From: Flavobacterium hydrocarbonoxydans
GTDB taxonomy: Bacteria > Bacteroidota > Bacteroidia > Flavobacteriales > Flavobacteriaceae
DNA: 64,000 nucleotides
Assembly (NCBI RefSeq): GCF_009789235.1
Contig: NZ_WSTB01000001.1
Coordinates: forward strand, 620,001 to 684,000
Reading direction: 5' to 3'
Positions 36,300 to 45,212 of this stretch are shown piece after piece. The number at the start of each line of letters is the position of its first letter. Position 1 is the first letter of the stretch. The notes under the pieces were generated by a model. That model saw only the letters and a list, made by a program, of their open reading frames with translations. It did not search any database and was not told the origin of the DNA. Made by a program: the position numbers and the translations under genes.

Positions 36300-36307
36300 C
36301 AAAAGTA
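36300..36307 (-). promoter_or_regulatory. -7 box (TACTTTTG) for susC
   Basis: The plus-strand CAAAAGTA at 36300-36307 reads TACTTTTG on the minus strand, 23 bases before the susC ATG. TTTG (plus-strand CAAA at 36323-36326) lies 15 bases upstream, a spacing shorter than the consensus of about 19. Confidence 0.45.
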
Positions 36308-36452
36308 TTTTATGAATGTTGCCAAATGGGGTAATTTTGCTTCAGAAAAGAGGATTTTAGATTCAAATTAGGATAAAATTAACGACAAAAAAGGGGTGTT
36401 TTGTTCACTAACATTCAACTAACTTTGTGTAAACACAGAGCTAACAGAACTT

Positions 36453-39400
36453 TTAAGCCGATGCTTTGTATTCTTTAGGACTTTTTCCAAAATATTTTTT
36501 GAAAGAACGCCCAAAATACTTCGGATCATTATACCCACACTCAAAACTAATCTCCGAAATGTTTAATTTTTTGGTCTTTAATAATATTTCTGCTTTTTGC
36601 AGCCTAAAAGAAGTGATCACATCAGATGGAGACTGGTTTAAAGTTTCCTTGAAAATCCGGTAGCATTTTACTCTCGAAATTCCCAGATTCTCCACCAGCG
36701 TTTCTACGTTAAATGACGGATCCTGTAATTCTCTTTTTATCATTTCTAAAGCCTGTTTAACCAATTTATCATTATTGGTTACTACCGGGTCATCTTCGGT
36801 TAAGATTTCAAATATTTTTTGCTGTATTTTATTTTCCTGCAGTACCTCTTTGTTTTTATCAATCAGAGAAGTTATCTTTTTTATAATAAAAGAGCCACTG
36901 GCTGGTAACTGAATCAAAGTATCAATACCAAGCTCTAATAATTGTTCGTGCAATTCGTAATTAATATCTTCAGAAATATAAATCATCGGCATTTTTAGAG
37001 TTGCAGCCTTTTTATTGGCCTCTAAAAAATGAACCAGTTCTTTAGTGAAGGTTGCCTGATAAAATACCAAAGCAGAAAAGTGGAGCTGTTTGGTGGCGGA
37101 ATTTAGGTGTTCTACCGAATTTTCAAAAAGCAAATGATACTTACTGTTTTCTAAAACCTGATTTGCTGCGGTATAATCAGACTGGTCGCTAAAAACCAAA
37201 AACAATTCTTTATCCAAAGAAAGCTGTTCCTGTTCGTTGAAATGCTTCCATGAAATTGTTTCTTTGGTATTTAAATTTTCAGCCGCTAATTCTAATGGAA
37301 TTTGTAATGTACTTGAAAAATTTTCTTCAGAATAATCAAAAAATTCGCCTTTTAAATCTTCCAGTAACACCTGAAAAGCTTTAAAGTAAGGACTGTAATG
37401 CAAAATATTGTACCAGTTGTTTTTTAAGATGATACTATCTGAAACTACTCTGACTTTTAAAAAGTTATTTTCATATCCAATTTCAATATTCAAAGCGCTT
37501 TCAGTTTCAGAATATTTACTGATATCATTAAAAAAATATTGCAGTACTAATTTTATCCGTAAGACATCTACGGCAACGAAAATAGGCGAATTGTCTATTT
37601 CGCAATTCAAATTTACCTGATTATGCTGCAGTTCTTTTTTTAGTTTTTCGATACTATTCTTTAAAATGGGAAACAAATTAACTGCTGATTTTTTTATGGG
37701 GCCAATATCTTTTACATAACTCAAATAATTCCAACCCGAAATAAGATTGGCCAGTTTACCTGATTGCAAAAGTAAATCCCGTTGCGCATCGCTGTCTTTT
37801 TTGGATGTACCCGAAATTTTGATTATCCTGGCTATCGGATCCTGAAATTCTGCCAGCATAAAACTTTTAAATTTTTCGATTTCAAAATTTTCGTTTTTAA
37901 GATTGCCGTGCAGTTTTAAAAGTTTTTCTTTCTGCTCTGATATTTTTTTGTTCTTTTCGTCCAGTTTTTCATTAATAGCCTGTAAATCTTTTTTCTGATT
38001 TTCGATAATGGCCGTACGGGCCTGAATTTTTGCTACGAGATACTTTTGTTGTGCCAGATTGGTTTTATTTTTAAAATAAATCAACAGCATACAGCCAATT
38101 AATATAAGACCTGACAGTAAAATATAAAACAAAATAGTCTCATAAAATGCTTTACTGATATTGAGGGTGAAAAATGCCGGTTTGGCAATTCCGTTTTCAC
38201 CTTCTTTAATCAAAAATTCGTAATTTCCTGAGGATAAATTGGCATATTCTATCTTTCGGTTGTCCTGCAATAAAATCCAGTTTTTATCTCTTCCTTCTAA
38301 TTTATAATAAATTTTAGCTTTGTCATTTTTAGGAAAAACAATCGGAATTATTTCGATTTCCAATTCATTTTGGCTAAAACTCTTTTCTATTGTAGCCAAA
38401 TAATTTTCGGCACCATCAACCCTCAATTTTATTTTTGGATGGGAAGTCGAGGAACGAATACTCTTCGGATTAAAATAATTAAGTCCGTTTACCCCTCCAA
38501 AAAACAATAAACCTCTGTTATCCTGATAATAAGCTCCTTCTGAAAATTCCGTTGCCTGCCAACCGTGATTGGGATTATAAGAAGTTATTTTAAAATTATC
38601 TTTAGCAATTGAGGCAATTCCTTTAGTAGTACTGATCCAGACTTTATCTCCGCTATCCATAAGTCCATAAACCATGTGACTCGGAAGACCATCTGCTTCT
38701 GAAAAATTTTTAACCAAACCCTTTTTTTTATTATAAATACTGACACCGCCTAAGGAAGCAATCCAATAATTGGTTGTAGTTTTATCAATTAGGACAGAAT
38801 AAACGCTATTACCTAAAATGCCCTGCTGTCTGGAAATTGGGTCTATGCGGTTGGTTTCTAAATTAAAGACAATAACCCCATCATTTTCAGTAGCTAAAAT
38901 TAACTCCTGCTTGTTTTTCTTAACACATCTGATATGGTATTGGTTCAGTTTATTTTGCCCTTTAAAAGATTCAAATTTTTGAGTTGCCAAATTAAATTTG
39001 GCCACACCTCCCCAACAGCCAATCCAGAGGTTTTTACTTTCATCTTCATCAATAGAATATGATCTGTTATTAGGTAGCTCTTTAATCTTACCAGCCTCAT
39101 AAAAGGTATATTTAGCACCTGAAATACGAATGATTCCTTTATAGGTTCCTACCCAGATGGTTCCGTCACTGGCAGTAAACAAACTCCTTACACGCTCCCA
39201 ATCCGAGTTGGAAGCTGCTTCTTTTATTTTATATTTTTGATAGGAATTACTTTTTTCATTGTAAAAATATAGTCCGTTTGTATAATAACCCAGCCAGGTT
39301 TTTCCGTTTGCATCTTTAGTAATGGCTCTGATGGTTTCTGTTGGTAAATTAGGCTGTTTTACAGGATGCGGTACTATTGAGTTGATTTTTTCTGAGCCCG

Positions 39401-40145
39401 GAAAAGCCATACTCAAACCGCCATCTTTTAGGCCTAGCCAAATGTTCCCAAAAGCATCTTCATGGAGCGTCTCTATTTCATCACTCTTAAAAGAATACGG
39501 CAAATACAAATCGGCAGTAAAATGCTGAATGCTTTTGCTGCCATCATTCGCCATGATATAAAGTCCGTTTTTTCTTGTAGCAAACCAAATGTTTCCTGCT
39601 TTATCCTTTAAAACATCATTGATAATAAGTTCAGGATATTTTTTTAATAAGATACTTTTTAAAGTGTTAGTGTCTGTTTTTTTTAAGGAATTTTGTGGGA
39701 TGGCAGCAAAAGTTCCTTCTTTAAATTCATAGTAGGCGTTATGGGTTTCTACTACTATATTTCCTTTCTGAGAGCGTTGGAAGTTTTTTGGAATATCCTT
39801 GAAAGGGAATTTTGTAAACGTACCATTTCCAATATATTTATTTACATCGCCTTCTTTCGTAATCAGCCAGATAAAGCCTTCTTTATCCCTGGCTAATTTG
39901 GTGATATCATTACTGGAAATCGCTTTAGGATTATTAAAATTATGTTTGAAAATTTTAAATTTATAGCCGTCATAATAATTCAATCCATCCCAGGTGGCAA
40001 TCCAGAGCCCTCCATCTTTATCGTTTTCAATATCAATAACCGAATTATTCGACAATCCCTGATTCGTGGTAAAATTCTCAAATTTTATTTGTTGTCCAAA
40101 CGACTGTAGTGTAATAAACCATACTATCAATAACCTTGTAACCAT
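36453..40145 (-). CDS. Hybrid two-component-type AraC regulator with degenerate kinase and receiver
   Basis: A 1,230-residue HTCS-type sensor: signal peptide (M-V-T-R-L-L-I-V-W-F), about 13 periplasmic regulator-propeller repeats (W-I-A-T..G-L..Y), a Y_Y_Y domain, a membrane helix and a coiled coil, then kinase-like and receiver-like domains and a C-terminal AraC HTH (V-E-N-L-G-I-S-R-V-K-C-Y-R-I-F-K through F-G-K-S-P-K-E-Y). The usual S-H-E-F-R-T-P motif reads L-A-E-F-Q-D-P, with the phospho-acceptor His replaced by Ala765. The glycine-rich ATP lid is lost, and the receiver Asp position is Tyr1029 (L-V-F-Y-Q-A). ATG at 40145 was preferred to GTG at 40178 because it opens the signal peptide. 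It presumably controls the adjacent susCD-phosphatase genes. Confidence 0.88.
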   Translation of the reverse strand: MVTRLLIVWFITLQSFGQQIKFENFTTNQGLSNNSVIDIENDKDGGLWIATWDGLNYYDGYKFKIFKHNFNNPKAISSNDITKLARDKEGFIWLITKEGDVNKYIGNGTFTKFPFKDIPKNFQRSQKGNIVVETHNAYYEFKEGTFAAIPQNSLKKTDTNTLKSILLKKYPELIINDVLKDKAGNIWFATRKNGLYIMANDGSKSIQHFTADLYLPYSFKSDEIETLHEDAFGNIWLGLKDGGLSMAFPGSEKINSIVPHPVKQPNLPTETIRAITKDANGKTWLGYYTNGLYFYNEKSNSYQKYKIKEAASNSDWERVRSLFTASDGTIWVGTYKGIIRISGAKYTFYEAGKIKELPNNRSYSIDEDESKNLWIGCWGGVAKFNLATQKFESFKGQNKLNQYHIRCVKKNKQELILATENDGVIVFNLETNRIDPISRQQGILGNSVYSVLIDKTTTNYWIASLGGVSIYNKKKGLVKNFSEADGLPSHMVYGLMDSGDKVWISTTKGIASIAKDNFKITSYNPNHGWQATEFSEGAYYQDNRGLLFFGGVNGLNYFNPKSIRSSTSHPKIKLRVDGAENYLATIEKSFSQNELEIEIIPIVFPKNDKAKIYYKLEGRDKNWILLQDNRKIEYANLSSGNYEFLIKEGENGIAKPAFFTLNISKAFYETILFYILLSGLILIGCMLLIYFKNKTNLAQQKYLVAKIQARTAIIENQKKDLQAINEKLDEKNKKISEQKEKLLKLHGNLKNENFEIEKFKSFMLAEFQDPIARIIKISGTSKKDSDAQRDLLLQSGKLANLISGWNYLSYVKDIGPIKKSAVNLFPILKNSIEKLKKELQHNQVNLNCEIDNSPIFVAVDVLRIKLVLQYFFNDISKYSETESALNIEIGYENNFLKVRVVSDSIILKNNWYNILHYSPYFKAFQVLLEDLKGEFFDYSEENFSSTLQIPLELAAENLNTKETISWKHFNEQEQLSLDKELFLVFSDQSDYTAANQVLENSKYHLLFENSVEHLNSATKQLHFSALVFYQATFTKELVHFLEANKKAATLKMPMIYISEDINYELHEQLLELGIDTLIQLPASGSFIIKKITSLIDKNKEVLQENKIQQKIFEILTEDDPVVTNNDKLVKQALEMIKRELQDPSFNVETLVENLGISRVKCYRIFKETLNQSPSDVITSFRLQKAEILLKTKKLNISEISFECGYNDPKYFGRSFKKYFGKSPKEYKASA

Positions 40146-40312
40146 TTGTTTGCTTTTAACCAACAAGGATACAATCACAAGTTTACCTGAACATAAATTG
40201 TGTGTTAAGTTTTAAAGTAGGCGCTGAATATCTATTTTATATTCTGAAAAAAAATTAATAAACTAGATCTTTAGCATTTTATTCAACTACGTTTTGGGTG
40301 TAAAGAATAAAC

Positions 40313-40401
40313 AAATTAATTAAACACATAGAGAACATAGATTTTATGATTCTGAAAAAAAGTAAATTCAAAAGAAACTCGTTTCTTCACACATAGCTAT
40401 G
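40313..40401. repeat. Dispersed repeat, copy 2
   Basis: This matches the repeat at 17066-17148 (TTAAACACATA, ACATAGATTTTA, AGAAACTCGTTTCTTCACA). It ends near ACACATAGCTATGTGT, a perfect 16-bp palindrome at 40389-40404. It occupies most of the gap of about 350 bases between the regulator and the copper genes. The remainder of that gap shows only a TATATTTG (-7-like) box at 40481-40488, which is too close to the next ATG to call with confidence. Confidence 0.7.
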
Positions 40402-40492
40402 TGTTATATGATACCTTTCAGCCACACGAACCGCTGAAAAAACCTGCTAAAAATTAACATAAATTTTCAGAATTACGTCTTATATTTGCTAA

Positions 40493-40876
40493 ATGAAAAT
40501 ACGTTTACACATAATTATCATAATTCTAACGCTTGGCTTCTTTATGTTGCCAACTTCGAGTTATGCGTGTGGGACTAAAACCGAAAAATCTTGTTGCAAA
40601 AAAGAAACAACAAAGAAATCTGAAAAGAAATCTGAAAAGAAAGACTGTTGTAAAAATAAAGACTCAAAAGACAAACACAATAGTTGCGGCGGAAAATGCG
40701 GACACTCAAATTGCACACCTTCAACATCTGTAAATTTCAGCATAATTTCATTTTACGAAATTAATTTTAAAAATAATTCTTTTGATTTTTCAGAAGAAAA
40801 ATCAAAATTTTATCATTCAAAAACCTTTATTTCTTCGGGTTTTCATTCCATTTGGCTCATTCCTAAAATAGCCTAA
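40493..40876 (+). CDS. Secreted Cys/Lys-rich protein, probable metal binder
   Basis: A 127-residue protein. A hydrophobic signal peptide (residues 4-20) ends near S-S-Y-A. The next 50 residues are Lys- and Cys-rich, with two CC pairs (S-C-C-K-K, D-C-C-K-N) and a C-G-G-K-C-G-H-S-N-C cluster, while the C-terminal 50 residues are ordinary. I recognise no family. The Cys/His content and the downstream copper genes on the same strand suggest that it binds copper in the periplasm. Confidence 0.6.
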   Translation: MKIRLHIIIIILTLGFFMLPTSSYACGTKTEKSCCKKETTKKSEKKSEKKDCCKNKDSKDKHNSCGGKCGHSNCTPSTSVNFSIISFYEINFKNNSFDFSEEKSKFYHSKTFISSGFHSIWLIPKIA

Positions 40877-40968
40877 ACATTTTTTTTGACAGCCATAAGT
40901 CTGTCTTCTCGAAAGCAAATTCTTTGCTCACAAAATTATTATTTAGCAAAAATTAAAATTTTATTACA

Positions 40969-41826
40969 ATGAAACTAATATCAAAAATATGGGTAGCAAT
41001 CACGGTATTGTTATCATTCACATCTTGCGAGGCACAAATTAAAAATGAAAAAACTGAAACAGTAAAAATTTATGGAAACTGTGGGATGTGTGAAAAAAGA
41101 ATTGAAAAAGCAGGAAATATAAATAACATAGCCAAAGTAGATTGGGATGTAGATACAAAAATGGCGACTATAACTTATGATAGTAAAAAAACCAATCAAG
41201 ATGCAATTTTAAAAAGCATTGCTTTATCAGGGCACGATAGCGATACATTTCTTGCTCCAAACGAAGCTTATTCTAAACTACCGAGTTGTTGCCAATACAA
41301 CAGAATTGCAAAAGTTCCTGTGAAAGTAAATACAGTTGCTAGCGATACTATATCAGCAAATTCTAAAGTGGATATGACCAATCATACTACTGCCGAAAAC
41401 CAACTAAAAGCAGTTTTTGATAATTATTTTGCTGTAAAAGATGCGTTAGTAAAAACAGACGGAAACACAGCATCTGCAAAAGCTACAGCATTACTTTCGG
41501 CAATCAACGCTGTCAAAATGGAAACTTTAAAAACAGAAGAACACAATGTTTGGATGAAAGTTTTAAAAGACACAAAAGAAGATGCTGAACATATTTCAGG
41601 CACCAAAGATGCAAAACACCAAAGAGATCATTTTGATACACTTTCAAAAAACATCTATGAATTAATCAAGGTTTCTAAACAAGAAACGCCAACGTATTAT
41701 CAATTTTGCCCAATGGCAAACAACGGAAAAGGTGCAAATTGGTTAAGTAAAGAGGATGTGGTTAAAAATCCATACTATGGTTCTATGATGTTAAGTTGCG
41801 GTAAAGTAACAGAAACAATCAAATAA
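40969..41826 (+). CDS. HMA-DUF3347 copper-binding protein
   Basis: A 285-residue envelope protein with a signal or lipoprotein sequence (S-F-T-S-C-E-A-Q). Residues 30-95 are a heavy-metal-associated domain with G-N-C-G-M-C-E-K-R-I-E, the CxxC copper site. Residues 130-280 are a DUF3347 domain: L-K-A-V-F-D-N-Y-F-A-V-K-D-A-L, and the C-terminal Y-Q-F-C-P-M-A-N..N-P-Y-Y-G-S-M-M-L-S-C-G motif related to CusB-type tails. The likely role is periplasmic copper capture and delivery to the oxidase downstream. A terminator hairpin lies between it and the oxidase. Confidence 0.85.
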   Translation: MKLISKIWVAITVLLSFTSCEAQIKNEKTETVKIYGNCGMCEKRIEKAGNINNIAKVDWDVDTKMATITYDSKKTNQDAILKSIALSGHDSDTFLAPNEAYSKLPSCCQYNRIAKVPVKVNTVASDTISANSKVDMTNHTTAENQLKAVFDNYFAVKDALVKTDGNTASAKATALLSAINAVKMETLKTEEHNVWMKVLKDTKEDAEHISGTKDAKHQRDHFDTLSKNIYELIKVSKQETPTYYQFCPMANNGKGANWLSKEDVVKNPYYGSMMLSCGKVTETIK

Positions 41827-41835
41827 ATTTAATTT

Positions 41836-41865
41836 GGCGAAGTCCAAAAAGGCTTCGCCTTTTTA
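41836..41865 (+). terminator. Terminator hairpin within the copper operon
   Basis: GGCGAAG (41836-41842) pairs with CTTCGCC (41853-41859), followed by TTTTT. It lies 10 bases after the DUF3347 gene stop and may reduce read-through to the oxidase. Confidence 0.8.
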
Positions 41866-41889
41866 ATCCAATTAATTGAAACTATCAAT

Positions 41890-44142
41890 ATGAAAAATAA
41901 AAAAATGAAAAACATATCAATTTTGCCTGCTGCAATATTGATATTGTTTATTTCTCAATCCATTTTCGCACAAAAAATTGTTCGTTACGATTTATATGTG
42001 CGAGATACAATCGTAACTTTTGGAGATAAACCTAAACACGCCATAGCAGTAAATGGACAAATCCCAATGCCAACACTAACATTTACCGAAGGCGATATTG
42101 CCGAAATTTATGTACATAATGAGTTAAAAGAAAGTACCTCTTTGCATTGGCACGGTTTATTTTTGCCAAATAAAGAAGATGGCGTGCCTAATTTGACACA
42201 AATGCCAATTGAACCCAACACTACTCACAAATATACATTTCCTATTATTCAACACGGAACACATTGGTATCACAGCCATTCAGGAATGCAAGAACAAATA
42301 GGTATGTATGGGAATTTTATAATGCTCAAAAAACCAACTGATCCAACCTTTAGAAAAGGAATTGACGATTTGCCGAGCGTTCCAATAGTTTTGAGCGAAT
42401 GGACAGATGCAAACCCTGATAATGTACACCGAATGCTACACAACGCAACAGATTGGTTTGCAATTCAAAAAGGTACAACACAAAGTTATTCCGAAGCAAT
42501 TCAGCAAGGTCATTTCAAAACTAAAGTTAACAACGAATGGAAACGAATGAACGCAATGGATGTAAGCGATGTATATTACAATAAATTTTTAATTAATGGC
42601 AAAAATGAAAGTCAGCTTTCGCAGTTCAAAGGTGGTGACAAAGTGCGTTTACGAATTTCAAACGGTGGTGCATCAACTTATTTTTGGCTTAATTATGCAG
42701 CCGGAAAAATTACTGTCGTTGCCAACGATGGTAACGATGTAGAACCTGTCGAAGTTGATAGATTAATTGTAGCCGTTTCCGAAACCTACGATATTGTTGT
42801 AACCATTCCAGCCGATAAAACCGCTTACGAATTTTTAGTAACTTCCGAAGACCGCACAAAATCTGCATCATTATATTTGGGCGATGGCATCAAACAGCTT
42901 AATTCTACCCTACCAAAATTAAAATATTTTGAAGGTATGAAAATGATGAACGATATGATGAAGATGAACGGAGACCTTGACGATATGGGAATGAGTATGT
43001 CCTACAATCAAATGGATATGAATGTAGTAATGTATCCAGAAATTACAGGCGAAGCAAAACCCAAAAGCGACAAAATGGGCGTTATAAAAATGACGGAAAA
43101 CGATTACAACAGCAATAAACTTTCAGACATTGTAACCCTAAATTACGCAATGCTAAAATCACCTTTCAAAACAAATCTTCCAAAAGATGCACCAATCAGA
43201 GAATTAAAATTTGAACTTACAGGAAATATGAACCGCTATGTTTGGAGTTTAGACAATAAAGTAGTTTCAGAAACTGATAAAATCCTAATCAAAAAAGGCG
43301 AAAATGTACGCATCACAATCTACAATGGTTCTATGATGCGCCACCCAATGCACTTACATGGACACGATTTTAGAATAATTAATGGACAAGGCGACTACGC
43401 ACCACTTAAAAATATCATTGACATTATGCCAATGGAAACCGATGTTTTAGAATTCAACGCGAATGTTGAAGGCGATTGGTTTTTTCATTGTCATATTTTG
43501 TACCACATGATGGCAGGAATGGGCAGAGTTTTTACCTATGAAAACCAAGCACCTAATCCATTGATACCAAACCCCAAATTAGCACAACGCAAATTGTTTG
43601 CCGATGATAGAAAATTTCATTTAATGGCAGAAAATGATTTTGCTACTAATGGTAATGATGGTAGCGCAATGTATCAAAATACACGTTGGAGTATTGGTAC
43701 TGAATGGAGATTAGGATACAATGATATGCACGGTTATGAAATCGAAACACACATTGGTAGATATATTGGTAAGATGCAATGGCTAATGCCTTTTATTGGA
43801 TTTGATTGGAGATACAGAAAAATGGAAGATAACGAAATGGAAAAGAACCTTTTTAACCAAACAAATACCAAAGACAAACGCTCTGTTTTTAGTCTTGGAT
43901 TAGAATACACCTTCCCAATGCTCATAAAGGCACAAGCCGAAGTGTTTACTGATGGAAATGTGCGTTTACAATTTGAACGAATGGACATTCCAGTTTCAAA
44001 ACGTCTTCGAATGAACTTAATGTGGAATACCGACAAAGAATATATGGCAGGATTGCGATATATTGTCAAAAGAAACTTTGGAATAACCACACATTATGAC
44101 AGTGATATGGGAATAGGTTTTGGAGTAAGTTTGAATTATTAA
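41890..44142 (+). CDS. Multicopper oxidase (CopA-like) fused to a CopB-like barrel domain
   Basis: A 750-residue protein with an N-terminal signal. Residues 30-570 are a three-cupredoxin multicopper oxidase with all four copper-binding blocks: H-W-H-G, H-W-Y-H-S-H-S-G, H-P-M-H-L-H-G-H and H-C-H-I-L-Y-H-M-M-A-G-M. A Met-rich loop (M-K-M-M-N-D-M-M-K-M-N-G-D...M-S-M-S) resembles cuprous-oxidase loops. Residues 600-750 have alternating barrel strands ending G-V-S-L-N-Y, like the outer-membrane protein CopB. It should oxidise Cu(I) in the periplasm, with the barrel part perhaps anchoring it to the outer membrane. Confidence 0.88.
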   Translation: MKNKKMKNISILPAAILILFISQSIFAQKIVRYDLYVRDTIVTFGDKPKHAIAVNGQIPMPTLTFTEGDIAEIYVHNELKESTSLHWHGLFLPNKEDGVPNLTQMPIEPNTTHKYTFPIIQHGTHWYHSHSGMQEQIGMYGNFIMLKKPTDPTFRKGIDDLPSVPIVLSEWTDANPDNVHRMLHNATDWFAIQKGTTQSYSEAIQQGHFKTKVNNEWKRMNAMDVSDVYYNKFLINGKNESQLSQFKGGDKVRLRISNGGASTYFWLNYAAGKITVVANDGNDVEPVEVDRLIVAVSETYDIVVTIPADKTAYEFLVTSEDRTKSASLYLGDGIKQLNSTLPKLKYFEGMKMMNDMMKMNGDLDDMGMSMSYNQMDMNVVMYPEITGEAKPKSDKMGVIKMTENDYNSNKLSDIVTLNYAMLKSPFKTNLPKDAPIRELKFELTGNMNRYVWSLDNKVVSETDKILIKKGENVRITIYNGSMMRHPMHLHGHDFRIINGQGDYAPLKNIIDIMPMETDVLEFNANVEGDWFFHCHILYHMMAGMGRVFTYENQAPNPLIPNPKLAQRKLFADDRKFHLMAENDFATNGNDGSAMYQNTRWSIGTEWRLGYNDMHGYEIETHIGRYIGKMQWLMPFIGFDWRYRKMEDNEMEKNLFNQTNTKDKRSVFSLGLEYTFPMLIKAQAEVFTDGNVRLQFERMDIPVSKRLRMNLMWNTDKEYMAGLRYIVKRNFGITTHYDSDMGIGFGVSLNY

Positions 44143-44171
44143 ATATAAATAAAAAGGGCATCATATAATAG

Positions 44172-44283
44172 CCACTACAACGGATTTGGGCATTTGACTT
44201 AATGGAAAGATAGTTTTGCATTTGGAATGATTTGGCAAATCCTGAAATAGAGCTTAATTTATTCCCAAACCCGCTGTAATGCC
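44172..44283. repeat. MITE- or attC-like imperfect inverted repeat
   Basis: The arm at 44172-44190 (CCACTACAACGGATTTGGG) is the imperfect inverse of 44264-44283, sharing TACA-CGG-TTTGGG positions, with about 73 bases between. It lies between the convergent copper oxidase and DUF2063 genes. From memory, similar 'ACAACGGATTTGGGC' elements are scattered in Flavobacteriia. It could be a non-autonomous mobile element or an integron-type recombination site. Confidence 0.45.
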
Positions 44284-44364
44284 AAGACGTTTTAATGGAA
44301 TTTAAAGGCCTTTTTTAAGTTTAATAAGCTATTTTTCTATTTGTTAAAAAATTCATCCAACGAA

Positions 44365-45204
44365 TTAAACCCTAAAAAAATTAGCCGCTATCCAGCGTTC
44401 TTTCCAATTGCTCCAAATTGGTTCAAACTGCATATCATTTTTTGTGTAATGGGTTTGAAATAAATCTTTTGCAGTAGCAATGTCGTTATGTTCTTTCAAT
44501 AAAGATAAAAAATCATATTGCTCTTTGTGAAGATCATAAATTGACAATTTGAACTGGTGTCTCAAGACCACACTATAACTTTCTTTTTCAAGAGGCAAAG
44601 CGGGATTTTTTCCATTTTTAAATTCGGAATAGTACTTCCGGACCGGAAATTTAAATGTAAATAAAGAAAATATTGGAACTATTTTTAATTGCTCCTCAGG
44701 AGTCTCAAAGGTCGCTAATTGGTAATCCTCTTCTGCTTTGGTATCAAAAAGGACTCCAATGGCATATTCAAATCGGGCCAGCTCAATGATAAAATCAATC
44801 CAGTCTTCTTTTACTGTTTCTTCTGCATCGGGTCTGTTGTTTTCGAGATAGTCAGCAAAATGAGCTCCTAAAAAAGACAAATTATAATGATGCGATGGTC
44901 TTGAAGCGAGATAATCATCGGCGAAAGCACAAAAAATAGCTTCGCCTAAAGCATATTCTAAAGCACTAAATTGCTGCGACATGCAATTTCGCAATCGTGC
45001 AATATAACTCCGTTGGTAAATTCCCAAATGTTCCTGAGCGCTAAGTTTTTCCGAATGGCAAATGACGTCTTCAATAGAAGCCGCATTGGTTGCATTCGAA
45101 AGCAAATCATTAGGATTCACACCCGTTTGCTGGTAAGGATCGAGCAAAAGCTGCTGCATCCATTGCTGAAAATCTTTCAATGGTATTTTGACCGTTTTGT
45201 GCAT
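44365..45204 (-). CDS. DUF2063 (BufC/HvfC-like) partner of the MNIO enzyme
   Basis: A 279-residue protein of the 'putative DNA-binding' DUF2063 family. In bufferin and related RiPP systems this family acts as the substrate-recruiting partner of DUF692 oxidases. Seen: F-Q-Q-W-M-Q-Q-L-L-L at the N-terminus, the helical block L-S-A-Q-E-H-L-G-I-Y-Q-R-S-Y-I-A-R-L-R, then F-S-A-L-E-Y-A-L-G, A-D-D-Y-L-A-S-R-P-S-H and E-L-A-R-F-E-Y-A-I. The C-terminal part is the winged-helix-like peptide-binding region. It follows the MNIO gene by 8 bases and is last in the operon. Confidence 0.87.
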   Translation of the reverse strand: MHKTVKIPLKDFQQWMQQLLLDPYQQTGVNPNDLLSNATNAASIEDVICHSEKLSAQEHLGIYQRSYIARLRNCMSQQFSALEYALGEAIFCAFADDYLASRPSHHYNLSFLGAHFADYLENNRPDAEETVKEDWIDFIIELARFEYAIGVLFDTKAEEDYQLATFETPEEQLKIVPIFSLFTFKFPVRKYYSEFKNGKNPALPLEKESYSVVLRHQFKLSIYDLHKEQYDFLSLLKEHNDIATAKDLFQTHYTKNDMQFEPIWSNWKERWIAANFFRV

Positions 45205-45212
45205 CTTTAGCT

